Of a stretch of 64,000 nt of DNA, positions 22,670 to 34,139 are shown piece by piece. Origin of the DNA: Dendrocalamus latiflorus (lineage: Eukaryota > Streptophyta > Magnoliopsida > Poales > Poaceae); NCBI GenBank assembly GCA_017311315.1, contig CM029640.1, positions 17,729,512 through 17,793,511 of the forward strand. The letters run 5' to 3'. Numbering within the stretch: the stretch's first letter is position 1; the number at the start of each line of letters is the position of its first letter. The position numbers and the translations under genes were made by a program. The notes under the pieces were generated by a model. The model was not told the origin of the DNA, ran no database searches, and saw only the letters and a list, made by a program, of their open reading frames with translations.

Positions 22670-22921
22670 ATGGCAGAGAGGGCAAAGGGGACTGTGAAGT
22701 GGTTCAACGAGGAGGGGTTCGGGTTCATCACCTCCAACGGCAACCGAGTGGACTACTTCGTGCACTTCACCGCCATCAAGACCAACGGCTTCCGCACGCT
22801 CTCCGAGGGCCAACGTGTCGAGTTCACTGCCGCCTCTGGGGATGACGGCAAGCTCACGGCCCTTGATGTCGCTGTCCTAGATGGCGCCGCAGAAGGCAGC
22901 AATGGTGTGGTCGCAGAGTAG
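22670..22921 (+). CDS. Stand-alone cold-shock-domain protein, 83 aa
   Basis: An intact frame encodes a single cold-shock domain filling nearly the whole protein. Residues 6-13 read KGTVKWFN, the RNP1-like motif is EGFGFI (residues 15-20), and the RNP2-like motif is DYFVHF (28-33). [12 protein letters not shown] (41-52) and [11 protein letters not shown] (57-67) follow. The fold binds single-stranded RNA or DNA; plant members act as RNA chaperones in cold response. Unlike typical grass members there is no glycine-rich tail and no CCHC zinc knuckle; the protein ends in 15 unrelated residues. The usual Lys-Gly before FGF is Glu-Gly. Several segments ([16 protein letters not shown]) look closer to bacterial CspA, while the MAERAKG start is plant-like. 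Three in-frame TAGs end it. A TATA-like box and AATAAA frame a compact transcription unit. It lies between two direct repeats. Expression is unknown. Confidence 0.8.
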   Translation: MAERAKGTVKWFNEEGFGFITSNGNRVDYFVHFTAIKTNGFRTLSEGQRVEFTAASGDDGKLTALDVAVLDGAAEGSNGVVAE

Positions 22922-23019
22922 TAGTAGAGGTAATGTTTGAGTGGTTTGCTCATGATGGTGTATGTTTGCTCTTATGCATATTATGTGTGTAGAAGGTAAT
23001 GTTTGTGGTGTGTGCGAAT

Positions 23020-23025
23020 AATAAA
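23020..23025 (+). terminator. Possible poly(A) signal of the cold-shock gene
   Basis: AATAAA occurs 99 bases after the stop codon, within GT-rich sequence, as expected for a plant 3' end. Confidence 0.4.
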
Positions 23026-23707
23026 CTTTTAGGGAACTACTGTGGTGTCGCGTGAGGAAAATGTCTCCAACCATTAGGTCAACATATATATCAAACTAGT
23101 TGGACGAGATTGGGGATGGGATCCTCGCGTCGGAAAGGTTGTCGTCGAAATTGCATTAATGTGTCTTTGTGTGAGTATAGCTCTCTACATACCTCTTTGG
23201 GTTGGATTTTTTAGACTGATGGCTTATGGATTACTAGTTAGAGATCTGTGCGTTGCAACAGAGTCATAAAAATAATGAGACGGAACTTACTGCCTGGCCA
23301 ACTTCACACATCAAACATTGGAGAGCAAGCGACAGAGAGAAAAGGATGGCCAGAATACGCGAGGAGATGGGAAAAGGGGGGGGGGGGCGATTATATCCTA
23401 AGAGAGAGGAGAAGAGAGACGAATGATCTAGATCAAATCGGATGGCTGAGAAAAGAGGAGGGAGAATGGACCAACCACCAACTCACACTTTTATAATAGT
23501 AAAGAAATATTTGAATTCTGGTTGTTCGTAAGAGGTAGTACGTGCAGAAAAATAGTCGCATGCGATTTTGGCTAGTACAACTAAACTCAATACACTTTTT
23601 ATTACAATTTTGTTATTGACTCCAACTTAAAAAATGCACCATTTAAAAGTTAATTATTGTAAACAATACGAGCATAAGTCACGAATAAACCAAAACAAAC
23701 ATGTCCG
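23026..23707. other. No gene seen; contains a G12 run and an inverted piece of repeat A
   Basis: A G12 run lies at 23376-23387 within a purine-rich stretch. Bases about 23527-23660, read on the minus strand, resemble the middle of the flanking repeat (TTTAAATGGTGC..., GTACTAGCCAAAAT...). This gives an inverted copy just left of repeat A's right copy. Confidence 0.45.
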
Positions 23708-24386
23708 ATTGTACTAGCTCTAATTCTCAAATAACAACAATTTGAATATCTCTTTTTTATGTTGCTTCTCGGCTGTCTCCCTTGTCAGGGAGCATGTTCC
23801 ACTGTATATTTGATCCCTCTTATGTTATGGTTTGAACTCTACTACTGTGTGGAGAGGAAGGCTGAGTTTGATTCGGCTTAGGCTTTTGGTTTTTGTTATT
23901 TGCTACAGTTACATTTAAACGGTGCGTCTTTGAAGACAGGGCCTACAAGTTGTTTATAGTAGACACTGCACCAACTTCAATTGTACCGGCTAAAATTGCA
24001 TGCAAATGTCTACCTCTTCGCGAATTGTACCAGCTAAAATTGTATATGACTGTCTCCCCCTTTATAATCTATCTCACGAATAGGCAGAATGCAAAAGTTA
24101 GAGTTAAAAGTCATAAACCACAACCTAAAAAATCTCACCTGAAGAAGAAGATAATACAGAGGAGGAGAAGGGCTTAAGAAAGTGGGAACAAAGATATGAG
24201 AAACAAAATTGTAGACAAGAGCTGATAAGAAAATAAAATACTCCCTTTGTATCCATTTGTCTTTTTTTTTTTGAAAATATGGGGTTTTGACCCTTGCGAT
24301 GGTCTGGATCCGAACCTAGGACCTACGCTTTTTCATCCTCACACACCACCACGCAGAACTCATAGTACATGATGCATCACAAGAAA
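23708..24386 (+). repeat. Direct repeat A, right copy (~680 bp)
   Basis: The segment repeats 20474-21171 in the same orientation. It starts TTGTACTAGCTCTAATTCTC and ends ATGCATCACAAGAAA. It lacks about 40 bases present near 20985-21010 of the left copy and has a T10 expansion near 24265. Confidence 0.8.
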
Positions 24387-25080
24387 ACAATGATTTTTTA
24401 AATAATCATTTTTATTTGGTATTACAAAATTATACATGTGAATTTTTTTGCAGTTTTGATCGCATGTCGCTGCATGAGTGGGCGACATAGGCTAGTCGTC
24501 CAACCGTTGGGCGACTAGTTTGTGTTGCCCAACCGTTGGGCGACTTAAACACATGTCGCCCAACCGCTGTGCGATTTTAAATAATAATGTAATTATTGTA
24601 TTAATCCGATGAAAATAATTGTGGGGGAGTAAATGTCAATTTTTGTAGGCAAAGTATTTAAGAAATCTTGTTTGTTTTTTTTAAATAAAAGGATAGACAA
24701 TGTCGTTTGATGTTTTTGTGATTTTCGTAGATTGCAAATGGTTAGAAAGGTGTTAGACTCGCAATAATATTTTGCAATCGTCGTACGTTATTGTAGTATG
24801 AGAAATTTCAGAAGAATTTTGTGAAGACAATTGAGATAGCAATGATTCGTAAGTAGAAAAGTAAGAGATATTACGATGCAATAGATAATTCGTACACAGA
24901 GGAAGGTAAAACAAAATACGTACACAACAGAAAAAATTACACATACCAGGAGGAAGATCCACTACTCGCCACCAGCTACACCATACGCAGCACCTCCTCC
25001 ATCATCACCATGTCCCCATCGATGGCCGCTCGTACGGCCCCGTTTGGGCTTCCTCAGTGCGGGGTGTTAGGTTTGGGCCC
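24387..25080. other. No gene seen; cluster of CGCCCAACCGTTGGGCG palindromes
   Basis: Between 24475 and 24575 the motif GTCGCCCAACCGTTGGGCGAC and variants occurs three to four times, each copy a near-perfect palindrome. The rest is AT-rich. GGCCC at 25076-25080 precedes the LTR end at 25081. Confidence 0.5.
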
Positions 25081-28000
25081 TGTAAGACCCCGGATTTAGC
25101 AATCCAGAATCCTCTCTGATTCTACTGCACTATTCCCTGAATCAGTAGATAGTGTTCATAGATACATTACTGTATATCAAAAATATATCATGCAGAAGCG
25201 TAGATAATACAGTAACAATTTACTCATGGGTCGATCAGGCCAAAATCAATAAAATGAAGCAGCGGAAACTTCACTCAAGTGGGACCCTCAGGACTTGCCC
25301 ACAGGCAGCCAACTGGGGTTCGCGACCTAGTTCTTGGCCTCTTCATCTTTCAGCTCTTTCGATCCCCTTAAGACATCATAGGGCTTGATCTTCTTTTTCT
25401 TATCGACTGAATGATGGTAATAAAGCAACAATGAGTACAACGGTACTCAGCAAGCCACCACATAGAATGCAAATAATAATAGATGCAAGGCTGTCAAGTG
25501 AGGCTTGAGGTTCTTTTGTTTGCTTAAAGCGACATTTGCAATAATCATAATTAAAATTTCCTATGACTTAGCATTTTACAAACATGCTTTAAAGATTTTG
25601 AAATCATGTAGTATCTATAGCAGTGTAGGTTTCATCCACCGATTACATGGTTCCATCCACCTATGCTAGCTTTTGATCGTTAGGTTACTTCCATCTTATT
25701 AACAACGCTGGAGTACATCCCTCTAGGAAAATTTACAAAGTTAGGTTTACATCCACCTGATAGTTTTCTTCCCACCCTCAAAAGTTTTGAAATAGAACTA
25801 ACTTGAGGAAGATTACCATGTCCGCCCTTGACCGTGGGCATGGCTGTTCGAACAGTTGTATACTCTTAAGAGACTGTACATCTTTACACATAAGAGACAA
25901 TCATCTTGACTGGCCTACGCGATTTCTTAGTCACGCAGATTGAGAGATTATCACAAGGCCTTTACAGTACCTCGCCATTTAGCATCTCACTCCTATGGGG
26001 TTGCTTCTATAGGTTGTGCGGGATGTCCACCACAGGTTAGCGCTGTCGGACTCCACTTTCCACAAACTCTAGCCTTGGCAATGTCACCTCTATACAGTGT
26101 CCCATTCAATGCTGGGTTTTTATTATCCACTTACACCAGTCCTCCGTGAGATGACTAGAGGGTTTAGTAAATTATTCAGCCAAGCCTACATTTTGCCAGC
26201 TTGTGGTTGCACTGGTGTACACAGAGAGGTCATCACAGGATTAAGTCCTTAATTTATCCAGGACCACAGACCTTGTATTACATCCACACCCACCACTCTT
26301 ACCATCCGGCCAGACAGGTATAGCAGATTTTAGGGCTTTGAGAAGCATAAATTAAGTTGTCACAAATTATCAGTCACTTACATCCCGTGACTGTCCCAAA
26401 ACCAGTTTTCATATTTAAAGATTGATGATCAGGGCCACTAGAGCCCTGGACTTGACAAGACTAGCATGACATTAATATGACTTATAGCTAGTATGGTTAT
26501 CATTAACATCTAGGGTGACAATAGTCAGGTGATTCAAGTGTCAAGGAAAGGCATAGTAGTTTTTAAAACAACAAATAGGCATGTAACTACCTTAAGTTTT
26601 GATATACATTTGCATAATAAAGTAAGCATGCAGTTTGATAATTTAAAAGAACATAGTTTTGAATAAAATGTAGGATCAATATAATCAAAGTGATGACTTG
26701 CCTTGCTTGGTTTACCATGGCCTTGATCTTACTCAAAGCCTTCTCAATCGATTATTTGGATTATTGACCTTCATCTCTTTCCAAGTCTTGATCCTGCTTG
26801 AACTTGTCGTCTCTTCGTGGTTCCAGTGACTAATTACATGACTAACGACTGACAAATCTAACAAATTCAGCAAAAGTCCAAATAAGTTTAATTGAATTTA
26901 TTTATAATTTTCGTATGATTAAGGATATGTAGTGAGTTGCAGGATAGAGATGGAGTCAAACGAATTTTTGGGTGGAAGCGAAGTGACGGAGTAACTTCAC
27001 CGGAAAAGGATATAAAGGAAGGATCAGCGTTGAAGGAATATTCGCAGGAACATTCCACTTTAGATTGGAGTATGGCTAGACATAGCTGATTTCAAGATAC
27101 CGAGACTCGATCTTGCTTTATTTAACTTATAATTTTTAAGGAAGTTCCATGGGTTAGGCCAGACTTATGGATGGATGGGAGAAATTAACCGGGATACTGA
27201 GAGAAAGATTACTGATGCTTCAATTATTTTGAGGATATTTTAAACAAATATGTGGTGACTCTTGATTTAAATCCTGGCATTTTACAGGTAAATATGGGAA
27301 AATTTACCAAGGATTATTTTAAGTACTATTTGAAGAAAGGTCTCATGATTTTTAGAGATGAGCAGTTCATGGTTATTATTTTATGTGGTAGAGATTCATT
27401 ATACCAATTAACTTTTAGTTTGTATGGAACATCCAGATCTTGGGGCTAATGATATGACATTAGTATTTGATTTGTTTGAAAGTAGAATCTGAGAGTATTG
27501 AAATTACCTTTATAAAGCTTCGAGTCCCAATTTATGATGACATGCATTTTTAATTTCTTACATTATTTAGTTCTAGAGTAATTATCTTGCTAATTTAGTT
27601 AGCAAGGAATTAGGGTTAGATTTCTAGCATTACTAATTTATAAACTCCCTCAATTGGTTTCACATATTAAACTTCAATATTAACATTTTTTTGAGTCCAA
27701 GATAATTACTTATCATTTGGAAAATAGTTCATGCAATAACCTTGCTTTAGTTAACCTTTACATGAGGTTGAATTATTAATTTTGGTTGGCGGACAATTAA
27801 CAAAGGTTAAAGTTTCTCTTTTTTTAAAAAAATTTAAAATTGCTAGAGTATCCATTATAATTTTACAATTAAATTCTTATTATCATTTTATTTTTAAATC
27901 ACATTTTATAAGATTGCTCCTTTGAGTTTTATACAAAGTTAATTTACAAGTTAGTACTATACCAAGGGAGGTTGAGACATGCATTGCAAGGGCTTGAACA

Positions 28001-28366
28001 CTCATCTAGTTGGCACCACCAGTCATACAGAGAGAGAGAGGGTAGAGCAAGAAGAAACATAGGGGGTTGTGGTTCGGTCAAAACAGAGGAGCTTGCACCG
28101 CGGGGGGGGGGGGGGGGGGGGGGGCAGGGCGGCGTCGCCGACGGGGGTCGGTCAGGGAGGTTCCGGCGGTGGCCAAAAAGGGTCCCCAAGAGGCCATCCA
28201 TGGGAGCCCGTGGAGGTAGCGGTGCTGCTTTCGGTAGGGTGGAGGTGGACCGGGGCGGCTCTCGACAGCCGGAGATGGGGTGGAAAGAGGCGGTGGCGCC
28301 GTGGTGGAAGAGGGAGAAACTGGAGAGGGGCATGAGCAAGAGTGAGTCATGGGGAACCTTACCATG
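25081..28366 (-). mobile_element. Giant LTR, third copy (minus strand, interrupted)
   Basis: On the plus strand it begins TGTAAGACCCCGGATTT, the reverse complement of the family 3' end. Bases 25081-27150 match, reversed, the 3' part of the LTRs at 4230-6121 and 28367-31290. AT-rich sequence follows to about 27960. The GC-rich part (27960-28366, with a G23 run at 28102-28124) is cut by the next LTR at 28367. No coding domain is present; the frames in the GC-rich part are compositional. Confidence 0.65.
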
Positions 28367-31300
28367 TGTGGGGCACCTAGATTTTACAATCCGGCACCCT
28401 CTGTGATTCCACCGCACTATTCCCTGGATCAGTATATAGTGCTCACAGATTACAGTTCTGAATATCAAAGTACATACCATGCGGAAGCTTAAATATAATA
28501 ATAAACTTACTCATGGGCCGATTAGGCCGAAATCATTAAATTGCAGCAGCGGAAGAACGAAGCACACAGGTGGGACCTTCAGGACATGCCCACAGGCAGC
28601 CAACTGGAGATTCGCGACCTAGCCCTTGACATCTTCATCTTCTCGCCCAGCTTGTCCAATCTTGTTGCTGAGGCGAGGTGATTTGATTCCTGAATTCTGA
28701 ATTTTGTCGCAAAAGCGAGTGTGAGCACTCCAACCCCGTGCTCCGCGAGCCAATACACAGAATGCAAATAAATAGTATGCATGGCTTAACAAAGGGGAGG
28801 CTCGGGTTATTTTATTTGCCAAAAATCGCTTTTAGCAGATTTGTTATTATTTCATCATAGTGTTATTGTTACTGTCTATACACACCCTAGTGACTTCCAT
28901 AATCGACTTAATCCACCAAAATACACTTTCTTTATTGATTGTTGTCTAAGACTCCAAACAGCGAATGACATCATTTAATTAGTCCACCAATCATGCTCTT
29001 TCCATATTGATTGCTATCTATGACTCTTAAACAGCGATTATCATCGATTATGCAATCCACCAATCATTCGCATCGGGACTTCCTAATAATTCAATCCTTT
29101 TTGTTATTGATCCAAAACCATAATTTGTTCTCCCAATAATCAATCTATTTTCAACTGTCTGTCTCTAATTAATTCACTAGTATACATCCACCAAGAATAT
29201 CATTGATCAAGATTAATCTCCCATAGTTATTTTCATATCTCCAAATTTTCAAGAAATTCTCAATTCATCCATCTAGAAATTGTTCGAATCCTATCAATCC
29301 CAATATTGTCAACATATCCCAAGAATTTATAACAAATATCGATGTTGTAATCCAACCATTACCTTTGCATTTCCTAATACTCGATATATCATATAATTCA
29401 TCTATCTAGTCTATAAATCCATTTGGGCTCCACCAAATTTATTTCTCCTAGACTCCGCACTATCATTATCCCTCTTATGATCAATCATGAATCCACCAAC
29501 TTCTTTATGTGATTACCATAAACAGCCATATTCCTTTCTTACAACTCTATTTATTCTTCCTGACGTTTTATTTGTGAGAAATGTTACCATTATTCAAAAA
29601 TATAATACATAGAAATTTCCTGAGACCTAGTAGTTTTGAACAAAAGCATAATGTTCAAGAAAATGCAATAATAATAGCGATCCAGATTCCATCCACCGTT
29701 ACATGGCATCCGCACCATATAGCATCTTTCAGCGTTATAGCCGCTTAACCTATCACTGGGACGACACCCAGGACAATTCAAATCAGGGCTTTCCACTGCC
29801 CTTCCACATTTCCATTCCCACCCACAAAGTTTTTGAAATAGAACTATATCTAGTTAAGTTCCATGTCCGCCCTTGTCCGTGGGCACGGCTATTCGAATAG
29901 TTTCGACTCTGCAGAGTTTGCACACTTTACCCACAAGAGACAGTTCACTCGTTGCCCCACACGATTCCTTAGCCATGCGGTTGAGCAAACCATTACAGTA
30001 ACCGTTCAAAGTACCTCGCCCCTTCCATCATCTCACCCTATGGGCCGTTCCCACTTGCGGTGGGTCCCATATGTTGTGCGGGATGTTCTCCTTCTGAACG
30101 CCTAGCAGCTGACTACCACACTGCTAGCACGCCACAGCAGAACCTCACCCTCCGCGGATGTCCCATTCAAGTCTGCCACACAGGCCGCCACTTGCACCAC
30201 TTCACTCCTCCACCGATGATGATGACTTTCAGAGTCCGGTAAATTTACTAGGCCATGTTGTACTTTACAGACTTGTGGTTGTACTTGTTTTACATAGGAG
30301 GTCATGACAAGATTCAGTCCTTAGTGGTATCTGGGCGGTTCTACCACAAACCACACTCTCGTGCACACCTGCACCATACCCCCGAACCATCCGCCCAGAT
30401 AAATAAGCAATTCGAAGTTTTTTTGGGAATATAAAATAGCCATATCCAACATATACCAGTTATTACCACCATGACTGCCCAACCAATTTTTCTCAGGATT
30501 AAAAGTGATGCTTGGGCGCTCTCGCGCCCATGAGTATCTAAACAATACTAAGCATGGCATATATTTAGAGACTTATTTTTGAAATGTTACTATTATAATT
30601 TTGCTAGGGCGACAAGGTTCACACATTCAAATATTCCAAAGGAGGTGTAATATTATTCAAGGTAAACAATAGGCATGTAACTAGAATCTTAAATTAACAT
30701 GTATTTGCATATAACATAACAGCATGCAATTTGATAATTTAAACCAAAATAATTTGCAGAAAATGTAGGTTCAACATGATCAAAGTATTGACTCGCCTGG
30801 CGCGGTTTACCGCGGTCTTGAGCTCACACAATGCTTTCTCGTCGTGGGTCTTTATCTTCACCTCGATCTTGATCTTACTTGATCCTTTAAATCTTCAGGA
30901 CTCCAATTTCTAATTACGCGATAAGCAACTGAATCCAAATAAATGCAAATAACTCAAACGGTCCAAATAAATCTGAATAAACTCAATTTAGTTTTATTGT
31001 GAGTTAATGGTTGATTCGGATGATTTGAGGCAAGATCGATGGGGCACGGAGTATTGACGGAGTCAAAATGGGTTGGAGCGGAGTGAGTGAATGACAGGGA
31101 GAGATTTACCAAGACTAATGCCATGGAAGGTTCATGATACTGGAATATTCACAAGAACATTTTGCCTTGGATTTGAGGATGGCTACGCATAGCCGACTTT
31201 AAAATATTATGGATCGATCTTTTATTTAATAACTTCTTTTTATTATTTTTATATTTATCAAGGAAGTTCCATGAGTCGAGACAGTCACAGGGGTAGATGT

Positions 31301-31675
31301 TCCAAGGGCAACGTCTACGACTTTTGGCTTACCAGATTAATTCATATTACTAGTATTTGATATGTAGCATTTTATGTGACCTTAATTAATCATGTTATTA
31401 GTTAAACGTTTACTTCAGAGTGTATATTGGTTGGGTCATTTTAATGTACGATGTCCTAGGGCTATGATATTTTAGTATTGGTATATTATTATGACCTTTT
31501 AATCTGAGTGCTCTATGAAAACTACTGTTTCTGATATTTTATCCCTTTGTAGCTCGGGCCTGCTAAACATGATGGCATTTGGTTATCATTATTTGCTAAA
31601 GCTATCATTTAAGAGTTCATGATTAGCAGTATTTTTATGATAGTGTCTACATGTATACATTTTTAATAGGGGACT
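28367..31675 (-). mobile_element. Giant LTR, fourth copy (minus strand), nested in the third
   Basis: It starts TGTGGGGCACC on the plus strand, the reverse of a family 3' end, preceded by CCATG (28362-28366), a candidate target duplication. It matches 4130-6115 reversed across most of its length. It also has an extra ~900 bases at about 28820-29690 absent from the 642-6121 copy. The match fades past 31290, and at about 31676 the sequence changes to transposon subterminal repeats, so the far end and second duplication are not found. Confidence 0.65.
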
Positions 31676-32215
31676 GCGCTACGACCACGATCGACCGCGT
31701 CACAACGTGGTCGAAGTCCACTGACTTCCCAACGTGATCGTCAGCCCGACTGCCGACTATCGACCACAGCGGTCGAAACTTTGATTTCTGATCGCTCCTC
31801 ATGATAACGTGGTCGAAGGCCGCCGACTCCTGATCGTGGTCGAAGACACACTGCCAACCTCAGCCCGCTACAACGTGGTTGTAGACCCTAACTTCCGATC
31901 ACGACTAGCCGAGACTTAATGTGGTCGTAAAACCCTTCTGGCCACATTCAATTCCTCTGCAGTGGTCGTGAATAGTCCGGCCGGTTTCCGACTTCCGACG
32001 AATTGGTCGTAAATTCAATTTTCGGCTTTCCGACCGCTGACAATGTGGTCGTAAAATCTTCCGCTGGCATCGGACCACGGCCAACGTGGTTGTAAATGCT
32101 TCTGCTGCCTTCCGACCATGACCAATGTGGTCGTAAGCTCTTCTGGGGGCTTCCGACCACGGCCAATGTGGCCGTGAAGGTCTTCCGACCACTCGCCTAG
32201 GGTTACGACTATGCT
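31676..32215. repeat. Subterminal repeat block of a DNA transposon
   Basis: The motif AA(T/C)GTGGTCGTAA and its complement CGACCACG occur about a dozen times in both orientations, for example at 31918, 32041, 32083 and 32133, with 30-60 base spacing. Such mixed-orientation short motifs mark ends of CACTA or Mutator-like elements, where they bind transposase. The superfamily is not settled. Confidence 0.5.
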
Positions 32216-32479
32216 GGATAAGCACAAATCAAACTCAATCTTTCTAAAACAAGTGTGAATAACACATCACAAACATGGGGTCACCTCTATATGGTCTCTC
32301 ACCATCACAATCTCGACGGTGATGTCCGTCTGCAAGAAGTACATGAAAGCGTCAAAGTAGTAGTTGTGGTAACCGTAGTCAAAAACTTTGAATATGAGAG
32401 TACCTACCGTGAGGGCGATGTTCTGTGCAAAGTGCATGGGGTACGTGTCTCTCGGTACTGGTATGTGAGCAGGGGAGAG

Positions 32480-32960
32480 TTGACGACACACACTTATCTG
32501 CGGTGGCCTCCTACATGAAGTTCTGGAGTGCCTCCGCCCACTCGTCCATCCACGGTGCCATCTTTGCGGCCTAGCTCCGTCTCGCTACCACCCCTCCAAC
32601 TGTACCTATGAAATGTACATCTACAATTAGAAAGCATCGTAATAGAACTGCGAAAAAATTTAGGGTCATGTGCTGTGTGTAACTCATGCGTGAACCGAGT
32701 CAGGCACCCGACACACGATGGGGACAGGAACAGCCTGGTGGAGGCCGAACTGGCACATCACCCTATGCACCATATAGTCCTCGATGAACACACCGAAGAG
32801 GCTTCTTCCGCGTCAGCCAGTATGTATGGTCGCACCAGCACAGTGAGGACAACCCCTCGGGAGTGCGGGACTCCATCTCCTAAGCTGAGTACAGCTCCCA
32901 GCGCACGTCATCAGCGGTGAGGCGGTCGAGTTGCTTGACAAAATGGGCGTACACATGGGG
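32480..32960 (-). pseudogene. Plant mobile domain (PMD/MAIN-type) transposon gene remnant
   Basis: On the minus strand several frames give the aminotransferase-like plant mobile domain in order: HFVKQLDRLTADDVRWELYS (about 32940-32880), then CDHTYWLTRKKPL (about 32840-32800), then EDYMVHRVMCQFGLHQ (about 32785-32738), then PWMDEWAEALQNF (about 32560-32520). The W-x-R...HRVM-x-QFG-x-HQ pattern is typical of the family, which is spread by Mutator-like and other transposons. Stops and frameshifts show it is dead. It neighbours the subterminal repeats and probably belongs to that transposon. Confidence 0.6.
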
Positions 32961-33000
32961 TCACCTGCAGTTGTGCAAACTATGCCTGTGAGGTAGAATA

Positions 33001-33399
33001 GTGGTTATAAAGTGGTGCATCACAAATTAGTGGAACCCTAATTCGTGCACGTGTTATCCCGATCTTTCATAGTAGAAGTGCAACAAGCTTCTTTTCTTGG
33101 CCAGTAGTAGCAATCCTCAGTGAGACGTATATACGTGCAGGAATAACACAGCCAGTCTTCTCCCCAAAGTCTAACAGCAGCAGTAGTAGACAAGACGGGA
33201 AAGCTCTTCTATGTGTCCTCCATGCCTCACCACGAACATAGCAGCAGTCAAGTTGATGATCTACAGCAGTAGCAGCAGTCGAACATCCATTGGCAGCAGT
33301 GGCAATTGATGAAAAATAGCAGCAACAATCTTCTACAACCAGCACTCCAGCAGCCAACGTGAACTTTCTAGTAGCAATCACCAAAACCGAAGCACCAAG
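33001..33399. other. No gene seen; GCAGCAGTAG-rich DNA
   Basis: The stretch has scattered AGCAGCAGTAG and AGTAGCAA repeats (33160-33380) and no recognisable protein. It ends at the CACTA terminus. Confidence 0.35.
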
Positions 33400-33710
33400 C
33401 ACTACTACAGAAAACCGTATTACAGACGGTTTAGAAACGTCATCACCGATGGTTTTGTGAGCCGTCTGAATATATGTGTCAGTAATAAAACGAGGTCATC
33501 ACAGACGGCTTTCAAATCGTCTGTGGTGCAAATATCACAGACGGTTTTTAACTAAAAACCGTCTGTGCTAGTTGATAATCATAGATGGTTTTTAACTAAA
33601 AACCATCTGTGATTATCAACTAGCACAGACGGTTTTTAGTTAAAAACTGTTTGTGATTATCAACTAGCACAGACGATTTTTAGTTAAAAACCGTCTGTGC
33701 TATTCTCTTC
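33400..33710. repeat. CACTA left terminus and palindromic subterminal repeats
   Basis: After the CACTA terminus, four near-perfect ~32-base palindromes with CAGACGGTTTTTA arms lie between about 33535 and 33705. They are about 47 bases apart, joined by TGATTATCAACTAG linkers. Confidence 0.8.
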
Positions 33711-34139
33711 TTCCCCTAAATCTATTTCTGTTTATTGGCTAGCCTCAAGAAATGCTAGCCATGCTCTCTGAAACAAGCAGATCAACATGTACATGTATAC
33801 ATCCAATTCACATCTCAATTCATTTCATAAACATAAAACATCCATTTCGCAAATAAATTAATTGAAATGAAATAAAATATTCATTAACAAATACACAATT
33901 ACAATCAATGTCAATCTTATCCCAAACAAAAAAATCATTGTACATTCTGGAACTCTCCACCTGATTTTATGACTCGAGCTATCAAAACGTACGCGCACTC
34001 TTCTCGAATTTGTTCAAGGTCGGGCTGTTGCAATGTAGTTGTGGGGATGGGCGCAGCCTGTCGATAGGAATATCAATGTGCGTACATATATAACCTGATA
34101 AGTATGAAATAATTGTGGAAAGATTGACAAACCTTAAGA

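Noticed and set aside
27944..28480. 178-codon minus-strand frame
   Set aside because: It spans the junction of two LTRs and a G23 run; no domain is present.
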